From Halothermothrix sp. (GTDB lineage: Bacteria; Bacillota; Halanaerobiia; DY22613), in NCBI GenBank assembly GCA_016841825.1, contig JAENYK010000001.1:186001-250000 (forward strand): 64,000 bases of DNA, given 5' to 3'. The position numbers and the translations under genes were made by a program. Under the pieces are notes generated by a model. That model searched no databases. It was not told the origin of the DNA and saw nothing but the letters and a program-made list of their open reading frames with translations. Positions 17,850 through 26,875 of the stretch are shown here, piece after piece. Each line of letters starts with the position of its first letter. Position 1 is the first letter of the stretch.

Positions 17850-18965
17850 TTATTTTAGGCTGCGATAATAGTCCAGATACTGTTCCACAATCGCTTCAGC
17901 GTTAAAACGATCTTCAACCATTTGACGCCCTCTCTCTGCAAATTCCTGATGAATCCCCGGGTTTTGCAGCAGATAGATACCTTTTTCTGCCATAGTCCGA
18001 TAATCATCGGGTTCAGCTAAGAAACCATTCACTCCATCTTCCACAACCTCTGGCAGTCCACCAGTATTAGAAACCACAGTTGGTACTTTACAGGCCATTG
18101 CCTCGATACACACCAGACCAAAACTCTCTTTTACCGATGGAAGCAACAAAAGATCGGAGATTGACATTAAAGGTACAATATTATCATGTTTCCCCAGGAA
18201 AAGAACCTTATCCTCAATCTTTAACTCCTGAACCATATGCTTTGCCAGACATTCCTCGGGACCTCCACCAACCAGGAGCAGCCGGGAATTCACTTCCTGG
18301 CTAATCAGATAAAAAATCTTGATTACATTAGAGATATTCTTCACCGGTCGAAAATTAGAGATATGAATAATATTTTTAACCCGTTCTCCTCCATGATCCA
18401 GATTCACCTCTGGATTGAGTTGACGAGAATATTCCTGGACATCCACAAAATTATAGACTACTTCAATATTACTCTGGATATCAAAAGTCTCAATAGTCTC
18501 CTGCCGCAAAGCTTTGGAAACAGCAGTTACTCCATCTGTTCCCTCAATGCTATACTTGGTTAACTCTTGAAACGATGGGTCATTACCTACCAGAGTAATA
18601 TCTGTACCATGTAAGGTTGTGACTAGCCGTAAACCGGGTTTTTTAACAATATCTCTGGCGATCATCGCACATATAGAATGGGGAATAGCATAATGAGCAT
18701 GAATTACATCCAGATCCTCATATCTAATCAGTTCAGCAATTTTATTAGCCAGGGCCAGAGAATAGGGTGGATATTTAAACAGTGGGTAGTTGGGAGTATC
18801 CACCTCATGATAATATATATTTTCATAAAATTTATGCAAGCGAAATGGTAAACCATAACTGATAAAATGTACATTATGACCACGCTGGGCCAATTGTTTT
18901 CCCAGTTCAGTCGCCACAACCCCACTCCCTCCATGGGATGGATAACAGACAATTCCAATATTCAT
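17850..18965 (-). CDS. bshA: N-acetyl-alpha-D-glucosaminyl L-malate synthase BshA
   Basis: This ~371-aa GT4 enzyme has the BshA-specific N-terminus NIGIVCYPSHGGSGVVATELG, LHGTDITLVG, SNFRPVKN and the E-x7-E motif ESFGLVCIE. It joins UDP-GlcNAc to L-malate in the first step of bacillithiol synthesis. I take the ATG at 18965, seven nt after GGAGG, over the GTG one codon earlier. It follows bshB1 by 18 nt, forming an operon with it and the Cof phosphatase. The bshC ligase gene is not in the window. Confidence 0.92.
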   Translation of the reverse strand: MNIGIVCYPSHGGSGVVATELGKQLAQRGHNVHFISYGLPFRLHKFYENIYYHEVDTPNYPLFKYPPYSLALANKIAELIRYEDLDVIHAHYAIPHSICAMIARDIVKKPGLRLVTTLHGTDITLVGNDPSFQELTKYSIEGTDGVTAVSKALRQETIETFDIQSNIEVVYNFVDVQEYSRQLNPEVNLDHGGERVKNIIHISNFRPVKNISNVIKIFYLISQEVNSRLLLVGGGPEECLAKHMVQELKIEDKVLFLGKHDNIVPLMSISDLLLLPSVKESFGLVCIEAMACKVPTVVSNTGGLPEVVEDGVNGFLAEPDDYRTMAEKGIYLLQNPGIHQEFAERGRQMVEDRFNAEAIVEQYLDYYRSLK

Positions 18966-18983
18966 CACAACACCTCCATATAA

Positions 18984-19718
18984 TTAGAGCAAATTTTTGA
19001 CTTTCATTGGTAGTTTATATACTAGACCTTCTCCATAGCTCACCCCGACCATTCCACCAAAATATTCATCCCGGGCCAGCACTTTTCGCAAGAATACTGG
19101 TTGATTAATAAATGTTTTAAAATTATCTGAATCCCTAAACTGACTCTGATAAGCATTGATGGCATCTACCTTCTTTTGATACATCTCACTAATATCTACC
19201 ACCAAATCAGGATCTCCATAGTGATGCTGGAAATAATAATACCATTTTGCAGGCCGATATGGCTGTAAATCAGAAATGGTACGATATTTCTTTAAGCCAG
19301 ATTTAAACAGGCAAATGTCAATCAGCTTACTGGCAGCAGCATGGTCAGGATGGCGATCTTCCCAAAAGGGTAAAAGTACGATCTCAGGTTGATAATATCT
19401 AATAGCTGCTACTACCCGCTTTTGTTGTTCATCGGCTTCAGCTCTGAGTCCACCGTCAGGAAGATACAGATTTCTTCGCACTGTCAAACCAAGAATTTTG
19501 GCAGCTTTTTGCGACTCCTGCCGCCTTTCCTCACAGGTTCCATTGCTGGACATCTCACCAGCAGTCAGATCAACTACCACCACCTTATGCTGCAGGCTGT
19601 GCAAAGCCAGAATACCACCAATATTCAACTCTACATCATCCGGATGAGGGCCAAAAGCCAAAATATCAGCTTTAAACTGTCCGCTACTATCTTCTAACCA
19701 ATCTGGATAACTTACCAC
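18984..19718 (-). CDS. bshB1: N-acetylglucosaminyl-malate deacetylase BshB1
   Basis: This PIG-L-family zinc deacetylase has the metal motif GPHPDDVE, the TAGEMSSNGT segment and DRHPDHAAA. It removes the acetyl group from GlcNAc-malate, the second step in bacillithiol synthesis. The open frame begins at a TTG inside the preceding gene. The GTG at 19718 comes right after the Cof stop codon and follows a G-rich AGGGGG site, so I choose it. With it the protein has about 244 residues, the usual size for the family. Confidence 0.9.
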   Translation of the reverse strand: MVSYPDWLEDSSGQFKADILAFGPHPDDVELNIGGILALHSLQHKVVVVDLTAGEMSSNGTCEERRQESQKAAKILGLTVRRNLYLPDGGLRAEADEQQKRVVAAIRYYQPEIVLLPFWEDRHPDHAAASKLIDICLFKSGLKKYRTISDLQPYRPAKWYYYFQHHYGDPDLVVDISEMYQKKVDAINAYQSQFRDSDNFKTFINQPVFLRKVLARDEYFGGMVGVSYGEGLVYKLPMKVKNLL

Positions 19719-19722
19719 ACCC

Positions 19723-20547
19723 CTACCCCCTATGCAAAATAAATTTATCAATAACCTGGGTTACACCTTCCTCATCACATGAGCTGGTTACATAATTGGC
19801 TGCTTTCTGGAGATCAGGGTGAGCATTGGCAACAGCAACTCCCAATCCTGCCCATTTAACCATACTCAGATCATTTAACCCATCACCAATAGCAATCACC
19901 TGTTCAGCAGTATACCCAGATATTTTTGCCAGTTCAGCTAACGCATACCCCTTAGAGATACCTCGCTTAGTAATCTCAATAAAGTAAGGTTTAGATCCGG
20001 TAATAGTCAAAATATCACCAAATTTATCCTGTATATCTTTTCTCAATTGATCAATCTCAGTCAGATCATAATGGATAACCAACATTTTAGTCGGCCCCTG
20101 GCCCGCAAAACCTTCATTGAAAAACTCACCAATTGGCCCAACTTCCGTAGAATCTACTCTAGTTTTTTTCATGTAACGTAACACTTCGGGTGTTTTTGCC
20201 CTAACAAATAGTTGATCATCCAAATACACGTTCACCTGAGATCCTGCCCTTTCAATACAGTTGGCTACTTCCCTTGCCAAATCTACAGGAATGGGGTGGT
20301 GAACCATCGGTTTAGAATCGCTTAGACGTTTGACCATAGCTCCATTATAAACAATGACTGGATCAACTTCCAGATTCAATTCCTGTAGATAGGGAATAAT
20401 CGCCCGAAACATCCGTCCTGTCGCAATAACTATCTGAACTCCTTTTTCCTTAGCCTGTCGAATCCGATCAACAGTATCTGGACTGATCTTCAAATCACTT
20501 CCTAAAAGTGTATCATCCATATCTAAAGCTATCATTCGATATCTCAT
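19723..20547 (-). CDS. Cof-type HAD hydrolase
   Basis: This ~274-aa HAD phosphatase has motif I DMDDTLL, the Cof/YidA cap domain (residues ~85-185) and motif III/IV GDGLNDLSM near the C-terminus. Such enzymes dephosphorylate sugar phosphates, nucleotides or flavin precursors; the substrate is not predictable. I prefer the ATG at 20547 (10 nt after AAGGAG) to the upstream TTG. It is first in a three-gene unit with bshB1 and bshA, although no link between it and bacillithiol is established. Confidence 0.88.
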   Translation of the reverse strand: MRYRMIALDMDDTLLGSDLKISPDTVDRIRQAKEKGVQIVIATGRMFRAIIPYLQELNLEVDPVIVYNGAMVKRLSDSKPMVHHPIPVDLAREVANCIERAGSQVNVYLDDQLFVRAKTPEVLRYMKKTRVDSTEVGPIGEFFNEGFAGQGPTKMLVIHYDLTEIDQLRKDIQDKFGDILTITGSKPYFIEITKRGISKGYALAELAKISGYTAEQVIAIGDGLNDLSMVKWAGLGVAVANAHPDLQKAANYVTSSCDEEGVTQVIDKFILHRG

Positions 20548-20892
20548 ACTCTCCAAACTCCTTCCTAACTGTTATAACCTATCTTATTATTTTAACACAT
20601 TTCAGCATTTAGCAGCAACTTTTTTCACGTTTTCTTAACTCTCCTTCGAAATGGACTTCCCACACTAGCCTTTCGGACCAATCGGCCTATCGCCAACTCC
20701 GCAGTTTCAAATAGTTATCCTACAACCCGTAAAATTGCATAACAATGATGAAAAAGTCAGGAAGAAAATGAACACCACCATCCAATGGCCCGAAGACAGA
20801 TTCAAAAACCCTCTATCCTCTAGCCCCAGACTATTAAGTGATTCATATTCTTCCCGACTTTACAGAGCAACATAGTTACACTAATCCACGAC
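20548..20892. other. Gene-free stretch
   Basis: I see no credible ORF, hairpin-plus-T-run or repeat copy here. It holds the upstream region of the Cof gene and the 3' side of the antiporter gene. It is less AT-rich than other gaps, so a decayed sequence is possible. Confidence 0.4.
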
Positions 20893-22107
20893 TCAAAGAT
20901 TCGACGATATTTCACGTACTAACCCTTTCTTTTCAGCCTTTACCTCTCCAGCCAGTTCCAATGCTTTTCTGGAAAAGATAGGCCCGATTAATTCTGTAAT
21001 CAATACAGAGGATAGCACAATATTTAATATCGCACTGCCTCCTTCTGGATAAACAGCCTGAGCCAGAATAGTCAAACCGACTGCAACTCCAGCCTGGGGC
21101 ATTAGTGTCCAGCCCAGATATTTGGTAACCATCGGGTCTGCTTTACCCAGTTTTCCACCCAGATGTGCCCCAATAACCTTGCCAAGCATTCTCGTTACAA
21201 AATAAATTAGACCTGCTAACCCGACCTGAGCCAACATATGAATCTCCAGACAGGCACCGGCCAATGCAAAAAATGCCACGAATAAGGGTAGTTCAATACC
21301 TTCGATCTGATTAAAAATTTTCCGCCTTCTGGGAGAAGTATTGACAATATAACTCCCAACAACCATGTTAGCCAGAATGGCAGATAAATGAAACAATTCT
21401 GCAATCCCTGCTGTAAAAAAAACAATTCCAAGAGTAATCGGAAGAAGATTTTTAGGACTTTTGGTCCGCCGGGCTATAAACCCCAGGATGAATCCCATTA
21501 ATAAACCAAAGCAAATTGACAAAACTATCTCCGTCACAGGTGCCATAATCATCTGAAAAATAGACTCATTCTGACCCCCTTTAACAATTACATCTGAGAT
21601 AGAAGCCAACAGGCCAAAAACAATAACCCCGAGTGCATCATCCAATGCCACAACTGCTAAAAGACACTCGGTTACCGGGCCTCTGGCTTTAGCCTCTTTA
21701 ATCACTGCCACTGTCGCTGCAGGTGCAGTAGCAGTAGCAATTCCACCTAAAAGCAAAGCCATAGGTAAAGGTAAACCGATGAGTACTAAACTCAGACTCA
21801 CCAACAAAGCGGCACCTAAGAGCTGCAAAGTTCCAACCCACATAATAGTTTTACCCAATTTTCGCAGAGTTTTAAACTCCAATTCACCCCCAATAACCAA
21901 TGCTATAACTCCCAGGGTTATTGTGTTCAGAGGATTTAATTCATTCAATGTTTCTATCGGTATAAATCTAAAAAGTGCAGGACCAACTACAAGTCCAGAT
22001 AAAATATAACCAGTTACTGCAGGTAGTTTTAGTTTTTTAATCAGGACAGCCCCCAACAAACCTGCTAATAAGAGGATGCCCAATGCCAACACCAAACTGA
22101 TTTCCAC
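20893..22107 (-). CDS. Cation/proton antiporter (CPA2, Na+/H+ exchanger fold)
   Basis: This 404-aa membrane protein has about 12-13 helices of the Na_H_Exchanger family, with GYILSGLVVGP near the N-terminus and the ion-site segment ALDDALGV. It lacks the C-terminal RCK/TrkA domains found in KefB-type proteins. It would exchange Na+ or K+ for H+ at the cell membrane, useful in a salty or fermentative setting. The start is GTG 8 nt after AGGAGG. It follows a PII-like gene by 45 nt, suggesting that this small protein regulates it. Confidence 0.87.
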   Translation of the reverse strand: MEISLVLALGILLLAGLLGAVLIKKLKLPAVTGYILSGLVVGPALFRFIPIETLNELNPLNTITLGVIALVIGGELEFKTLRKLGKTIMWVGTLQLLGAALLVSLSLVLIGLPLPMALLLGGIATATAPAATVAVIKEAKARGPVTECLLAVVALDDALGVIVFGLLASISDVIVKGGQNESIFQMIMAPVTEIVLSICFGLLMGFILGFIARRTKSPKNLLPITLGIVFFTAGIAELFHLSAILANMVVGSYIVNTSPRRRKIFNQIEGIELPLFVAFFALAGACLEIHMLAQVGLAGLIYFVTRMLGKVIGAHLGGKLGKADPMVTKYLGWTLMPQAGVAVGLTILAQAVYPEGGSAILNIVLSSVLITELIGPIFSRKALELAGEVKAEKKGLVREISSNL

Positions 22108-22152
22108 AAAATTCGCCTCCTATAAAATGCTACCAATGAGTTTATTATAGCT

Positions 22153-22485
22153 TTAATTTGTTAACCCTTGTACTATTCCCAAAGGTACTGTAAACATTAC
22201 TGCAGAATGAGGCTGTTCTAAATCTCCAACTATTTGTTCTACTAAGTCTATCGCTTCTTCCAATTTTGCGGGGTCTTCAACAATAGAAAAAATCGTCTTG
22301 TTATGTTTCTTTCTCCCGTCCCCCAACCTACTAAGTTTTCCGAAAATAGATAAATCTTCATTGTATAAATGACCCGAGCCCATGCTATCTAAAACAGTAA
22401 CACCTTTTATACCGATATCTATGAATGCTTCGAAAATGTCGTCAAGATCACGTTCTTTATCAATTACCATCACCAACAATTGCAT
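22153..22485 (-). CDS. PII-like signalling protein
   Basis: This 110-aa protein has the ferredoxin-like beta-alpha-beta order of PII proteins: MQLLVMVIDKERDLDDIFEAF, the GVTVLDSMGSGHL turn, an exposed T-loop-like segment and a second beta-alpha-beta unit. It lacks the uridylylation tyrosine context of GlnB/GlnK, so it belongs to the wider PII-like group, which often binds nucleotides and controls a neighbouring transporter. The ATG at 22485 is 8 nt after AGGAGG and is chosen over the GTG that directly abuts that site. It is cotranscribed with the antiporter. Confidence 0.7.
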   Translation of the reverse strand: MQLLVMVIDKERDLDDIFEAFIDIGIKGVTVLDSMGSGHLYNEDLSIFGKLSRLGDGRKKHNKTIFSIVEDPAKLEEAIDLVEQIVGDLEQPHSAVMFTVPLGIVQGLTN

Positions 22486-22682
22486 ACTCCTCACCTCCTA
22501 ACTTCTTGTTATTTAAAATATTCTGCCTACTGTACATTTTTCCTTTAAATTACTTTAATTTTTTAACAGTATATGACGATAATTTCCTGCATATTCTACC
22601 AGAGTACTAACTTCAGTTTTAGATATGTAGACATGGTATTTCTAATAAACATACAGACCGGGACCACTCCATAGATGATAAA

Positions 22683-22716
22683 AATCTGACTCAGAGACAC
22701 GAATCCAAGTCAGATT
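22683..22716 (-). terminator. Terminator of copZ
   Basis: The 9-bp stem AATCTGACT / AGTCAGATT is followed on the minus strand by a T run (ATTTTTATC), 15 nt after the copZ stop. Confidence 0.8.
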
Positions 22717-22730
22717 GTCTTATAAATGTA

Positions 22731-22940
22731 TTATTCAGGTTGATAGCCAGCTTCACTAACAACCTCTTTCAACTTATCTACTCCGACAGTCGCAGAATCA
22801 TAAGTAACAGTGACGTTTGCAGCCTGCAGATTCACTTCTGCATCAGTAACTCCATCTGCACCCTTCAACGCTTTTTCCACTGCCATCTTACAATGTTTGC
22901 AGCTCATGCCTTTAACTCCAAAGGTAACTTGACCTGCCAT
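22731..22940 (-). CDS. copZ: Copper chaperone CopZ
   Basis: This is a 69-aa heavy-metal-associated (HMA) domain with the Cu(I) motif GMSCKHC near the N-terminus. It carries copper to the CopA ATPase. The ATG at 22940 lies 8 nt after AAAGGAGG; the upstream GTG directly abuts the site and is rejected. It is last in the copper block after rseC-like and copA, with a family 2 repeat upstream. Confidence 0.92.
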   Translation of the reverse strand: MAGQVTFGVKGMSCKHCKMAVEKALKGADGVTDAEVNLQAANVTVTYDSATVGVDKLKEVVSEAGYQPE

Positions 22941-22987
22941 TACTTCCACCTCCTTTCTCTTTTACAATACCCCATTTTGATTAAATC

Positions 22988-23074
22988 ATTTATCGACCTT
23001 TCAAAAGTCAACCCTCCCAACCTCTCTAGGTAGGAGTACAAATAACTAAATAATGTTTAATTCAATGGAGATAC
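22988..23074 (-). repeat. Dispersed repeat family 2, copy 2 (inverted)
   Basis: Read on the minus strand this matches the other family 2 copies: ATCTCCA, CATTATTTAG, TTATTTGTACTCC, TACC and a final GTCGATAAA. It lies in the intergenic region between the rseC-like gene and copZ. Confidence 0.6.
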
Positions 23075-23161
23075 AAATCCCCTTCCAAAGCCGTTAAACC
23101 AAACATTAACAGTTTGCTGTTCAATTTTCGTATGAAGAGTAGAACCAGGATGATGGAATGA

Positions 23162-23587
23162 TTATTCATAGATAATTCGTTTAATCTTTGGACGAAAACC
23201 ACTATTTTGTCCTGCCCGGCGATCAAATAACCGAACAAAAACAAAGGTCAAGGCCATAAACACCAGACCCACTACTACAGCAAACCCTTCACCACTGGTC
23301 ACTTTTAGTATAGAATTAATCCAGGAACCGATCCCAAAGCCCAGAATCAAAGTTAACAGAGGCAATAGATAGATAACAAAAACTGCGCTTAATAGCTTTT
23401 TAGTCTCCATCTCCAAAACAACCATATCCCCAACCCGTGCATTGATCGGATTAATCACATCATAACGAATATCTTTACCAGCACCGTGGGAACATTTACC
23501 ACAGGCACTACACGCACTGTGTCCACGTAACTCTACTTCCGCAATATCTTTGTTAACAAGCCGGATCACCTGTGCCCTTTCCTCCAT
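23162..23587 (-). CDS. RseC/MucC-like membrane protein
   Basis: This 141-aa protein of the RseC/MucC family has a cytoplasmic N-terminal domain with cysteines C26, C29 and C32 (CSACGKC) and two transmembrane helices (~67-88 and ~97-120). RseC proteins act in reduction of SoxR or in electron-transfer complexes of the Rnf/Rsx type. Here it sits between copA and copZ. No rnf genes are in the window, so its partner is unknown. The cysteine triad could bind a metal or a cluster. Confidence 0.82.
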   Translation of the reverse strand: MEERAQVIRLVNKDIAEVELRGHSACSACGKCSHGAGKDIRYDVINPINARVGDMVVLEMETKKLLSAVFVIYLLPLLTLILGFGIGSWINSILKVTSGEGFAVVVGLVFMALTFVFVRLFDRRAGQNSGFRPKIKRIIYE

Positions 23588-23657
23588 TTGCTATACCTCC
23601 CCGTTTATCTTATCAATAATTTCTCAACATCTATTAAGCCAATTGGGCAAAAGTAGA

Positions 23658-23679
23658 ATGGTGTAAAATCTTACACCAT
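23658..23679 (-). terminator. Hairpin downstream of copA
   Basis: A perfect 9-bp stem (ATGGTGTAA / TTACACCAT) with a 4-nt loop lies 17 nt past the copA stop. On the minus strand it is followed by TCTACTTTT. Partial termination or transcript protection between copA and the rseC-like gene is possible. Confidence 0.5.
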
Positions 23680-23695
23680 CCTATTATATCAGCCC

Positions 23696-26398
23696 TTAGA
23701 GTTTTTTTCTATAGCTATTCAGTAATAAAGAACTGGTAACTACTGACACTGAAGAGAAAGCCATTGCCAATCCAGCCCATTCAGGAGGTAACAATTGTCC
23801 AGTCAGAGGATATAAAACACCTGCAGCTACAGGAATACCCAGAGTATTGTAGAATAAAGCCCAGAATAGGTTCAACTTGATCCTACCCAAAGTCTTCCGC
23901 CCAAGACGGATCGCCCTTTCTACATCTTGCAGATCATTTTTCACCAGAATTACATCTCCGGTCTCTTTTGCAACATCAGTCCCAGAACCAATAGCAATTC
24001 CAATATCTGCCTGGGCCAGTGCAGGTGCATCATTAATTCCATCACCTACCATACCAACCTTAAAACCCCTCTGTTGATAATCTTTAACCACATTAATCTT
24101 ATCTTCAGGCAAAACTTCTGCCATAACTTCATCAATTCCAACTTCTCTTGCCACTACTTCGGCAACTTTTTGATTATCTCCTGTGATCATAAAAGTCTTT
24201 AATCCCAGTTCCTGCAGTGCTTTAATCGCTTCCTGCGAGCTCTCTTTGATCACATCTGCCAGACCAATAACGCCCTTAATCTGATTATCCAAAGCAATAT
24301 ACATCGTTGTTTTTCCATTACCAGCCAGATTGTTAAACTCTTTCTCCATCTCGCCAACATCCACCCCGGCAAACCGCAATAATTTGCTGTTCCCGATATA
24401 TAATTTCTGATTCTGATACTCACAGATAATCCCATGACCACCTTTTTCTTCATAATTCTGCACATCTCCTGGCTGGAGACCCTGATTTTTAGCCTTTTCA
24501 ACGACCGCTTGTGCCAGAGGATGGGTGGAAAGATTCTCACCACTGGCTGCAATCTGCAATAACTCATCCTTAGAAAGACCTTCTACAGAGATAATATCTG
24601 TTACCTCTGGACTCCCTTTAGTTATCGTTCCAGTTTTATCAAACCCAATAGCCTCCAAACCGGCGATATATTCCAAAACTGCCGCAGATTTAAAGAGAAT
24701 CCCCCGATCCAAACCAATTCCACTACCCACCATAACTGCAGTCGGAGTAGCCAGTCCTAACGCACATGGGCAGGCAATAACCAGAACTGCAATCATCGCT
24801 GTAAAAGCAAAAACAAAAGGCATACCAACTACAAATTTCCACACAAGAAAACTAATCAAAGCAATAATCACTACCGTCGGTACAAAATAGTTGGATACAA
24901 GATCGGCAAAGCGCTGAATAGGTGGTTTGTCACCCTGGGCCTCCTCCACCATCTGAATGATTTGAGAAAGAACCGTATCTTTACCAATCCGGGTCACCTT
25001 AACTTTGATTACACCAGATTTGTTGATGGTAGCTCCCGTAACAGAATCATCTTTTTCTCTCTCGACAGGAACCGACTCTCCTGTAACCATGGATTCATCA
25101 ATACTGGCATGACCCTCGATGATCACCCCATCAATCGGAATCTTCTCTCCGGGTTTAACCAACACAATATCTCCCACTTCTATATCAGAGGCTGCAACCA
25201 ATTTCTCCTGACCATTCACAAGCAGTCTGGCTTTGTCTGCCTGGAGTTCAAGCAATTTTTTCAGGGCTTGACTGGCCCTACCTTTAGCTCTAGCTTCCAA
25301 AAACTTACCAAATCTGATGAATGTGATCAATTCCAGAACGGTCGCAAAAAAACTATGTCCCTCAAAGAAAATATTCGAAAAAGTTGTCAACACACTATAC
25401 GCGTAAGCTGCTGTTAATCCCAACGCAACCAACACATCCATATTAGCTGACTTGTTTCGCAAAGAATGGTAAGCTCCACTGTAAAAAGTCCAACCAGAAG
25501 TGAATAATACCACCGAAGTAATTACCAATAACATATATTTTATTCCCTGGTTTAAGTTAACGTGTCCCCCAGGATAGAAATGTTCCAGATAAACAACAGG
25601 TATAGCCACCAGAGCAGAAAAGATCAACCAACTTAATTCCTGTTTCGCTATCGTAACACTATCATCATTTTCCTCTTCTTCTACAGGTGTATAACCGGCT
25701 TCTTTCACCAGATCAAAAATTTTTCTCTTTGTAATAACAGCAGGGTCAAATTCCACAGTTCCCTTCTCATTGGCAAAGTTAATCACTGCCTTTTGTACTC
25801 CCGCAGCTTGATTTAACTTTTTCTCAATAGTTCCGGCACAATTGACACAACTCATTCCCTGGATCTTAAACTGAATCTTCCCCTCATCGCCGGTTTCAGA
25901 GAATGCCCGATAGCCCAGATTGGCAACTTTATCAATAATCCCGTCTTCAGTCAGTTCCCCTACTGTCTCAACAGTTAATTTTTCTGAAGCAAAGTTAACT
26001 ACTGCCTTACTAACACCATCTAGTTTAGCTATATTTTTCTCAATAGAAGCAGCACAGTTAGCACAGGTCATTCCCTGGATCTTAAAAATCCGTTTATGGG
26101 TCTCTCCTGCAGCCTCCTGTACATTAATTATCTCCATCTCCTGGTCATCAGTCTGTACTTCTACACTTGTCATCTGATCATCTGGAACCTCATAATCCAG
26201 ACTTCTTATCTTTTCTATAATCTCATCCAGACTAATTATGGCTGGATCAAAAGCTACTCTGGCCAATTCTTTCTCCAAAGATACATCAACTTTATCAATA
26301 CCTGACAGTGAAGCAATTCCTTCTTTAACCCGCCTGACACAGTGTTCACAGGTCATACCTTTGACAACTATTTTCTCTAAACGTAAAGCCTTTTCCAT
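23696..26398 (-). CDS. copA: Copper-translocating P-type ATPase CopA with three HMA domains
   Basis: This ~900-aa P1B-ATPase has three N-terminal metal-binding domains in series (GMTCEHC, GMTCANC, GMSCVNC). Eight transmembrane segments follow with CPC (CPCALG), the actuator TGES, the phosphorylation motif DKTGTITKG, HPLAQA and GDGINDAPAL. It exports Cu(I). I start it at the ATG at 26398, nine nt after GAGAGGAGG; the frame extends to a TTG further up, but that would span the Shine-Dalgarno site. A CsoR-type operator and a promoter lie 60-110 nt upstream. Three HMA domains are more than the two usual in Bacillus CopA. Confidence 0.95.
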   Translation of the reverse strand: MEKALRLEKIVVKGMTCEHCVRRVKEGIASLSGIDKVDVSLEKELARVAFDPAIISLDEIIEKIRSLDYEVPDDQMTSVEVQTDDQEMEIINVQEAAGETHKRIFKIQGMTCANCAASIEKNIAKLDGVSKAVVNFASEKLTVETVGELTEDGIIDKVANLGYRAFSETGDEGKIQFKIQGMSCVNCAGTIEKKLNQAAGVQKAVINFANEKGTVEFDPAVITKRKIFDLVKEAGYTPVEEEENDDSVTIAKQELSWLIFSALVAIPVVYLEHFYPGGHVNLNQGIKYMLLVITSVVLFTSGWTFYSGAYHSLRNKSANMDVLVALGLTAAYAYSVLTTFSNIFFEGHSFFATVLELITFIRFGKFLEARAKGRASQALKKLLELQADKARLLVNGQEKLVAASDIEVGDIVLVKPGEKIPIDGVIIEGHASIDESMVTGESVPVEREKDDSVTGATINKSGVIKVKVTRIGKDTVLSQIIQMVEEAQGDKPPIQRFADLVSNYFVPTVVIIALISFLVWKFVVGMPFVFAFTAMIAVLVIACPCALGLATPTAVMVGSGIGLDRGILFKSAAVLEYIAGLEAIGFDKTGTITKGSPEVTDIISVEGLSKDELLQIAASGENLSTHPLAQAVVEKAKNQGLQPGDVQNYEEKGGHGIICEYQNQKLYIGNSKLLRFAGVDVGEMEKEFNNLAGNGKTTMYIALDNQIKGVIGLADVIKESSQEAIKALQELGLKTFMITGDNQKVAEVVAREVGIDEVMAEVLPEDKINVVKDYQQRGFKVGMVGDGINDAPALAQADIGIAIGSGTDVAKETGDVILVKNDLQDVERAIRLGRKTLGRIKLNLFWALFYNTLGIPVAAGVLYPLTGQLLPPEWAGLAMAFSSVSVVTSSLLLNSYRKKL

Positions 26399-26457
26399 TA
26401 ATAGTGACCTCCTCTCATCATAAGTATCTCCAATCAAATGATTTCAAATTAATCCAA

Positions 26458-26475
26458 TATACCCCTTGGGGTATA
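26458..26475 (-). promoter_or_regulatory. CsoR-type operator of copA
   Basis: The 18-bp palindrome TATACCCC-TT-GGGGTATA matches the G/C-tract operators bound by CsoR. It starts 5 nt downstream of the predicted -10 box, so bound CsoR would cover the transcription start. Confidence 0.85.
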
Positions 26476-26480
26476 TCAAT

Positions 26481-26509
26481 ATAATAACACAATAATCTTC
26501 CAATTGCAA
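26481..26509 (-). promoter_or_regulatory. Sigma-A-type promoter of copA
   Basis: On the minus strand, -35 TTGCAA (26504-26509) and -10 TATTAT (26481-26486) are separated by exactly 17 nt. The operator follows directly. Confidence 0.75.
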
Positions 26510-26534
26510 GTCATTCTCAAAATCAATTAAAAAA

Positions 26535-26564
26535 AACCCTCTGCCTGCAAAAAAGCATAGGGTT
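26535..26564 (-). terminator. Terminator of csoR
   Basis: The stem AACCCT(A)TGC / GCA(G)AGGGTT is followed by an uninterrupted run of eight T on the minus strand. It insulates copA from csoR transcription. Confidence 0.88.
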
Positions 26565-26596
26565 CTCATCTGACAACCGACTTATTTATGTCAAGA

Positions 26597-26875
26597 TTAC
26601 TTAGTGAACCTGAACACCACATCCAGCAATTCATCAAGAGCCTCTTGCCCACAATCATCACTAGACTTCATCGCCTTTCTTACACAACCATTTGCATGAT
26701 TCTCCAGAATGTTAAAACCTACCTTATATAATGCTGCTCGTACTGCTGCAATCTGGGTAAGGACATCCACACAATACTGGTCTTCTTCAATCATTCTCTG
26801 TACTCCCCGAACCTGTCCTTCAATTCTTCGCAGTCTTTTTACCAGGTCATCCTTATATTCTGTATATCCTGCCAT
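26597..26875 (-). CDS. csoR: Copper-sensing repressor CsoR
   Basis: This ~92-aa all-helical DUF156 protein has the Cu(I) ligand set C35-H60-C64 seen in CsoR proteins (YCVDVL and NHANGCV). Copper binding releases it from operators such as the one ahead of copA. The ATG at 26875 is 8 nt after AAGGAGG, so I choose it over the longer frame. It is transcribed separately from copA and I find no matching operator in front of csoR itself. Confidence 0.93.
   Translation of the reverse strand: MAGYTEYKDDLVKRLRRIEGQVRGVQRMIEEDQYCVDVLTQIAAVRAALYKVGFNILENHANGCVRKAMKSSDDCGQEALDELLDVVFRFTK

Noticed and set aside
23062-23244. 60-codon minus-strand frame overlapping the rseC-like gene end
   Set aside because: It is a shadow of the RseC frame with no ribosome site.
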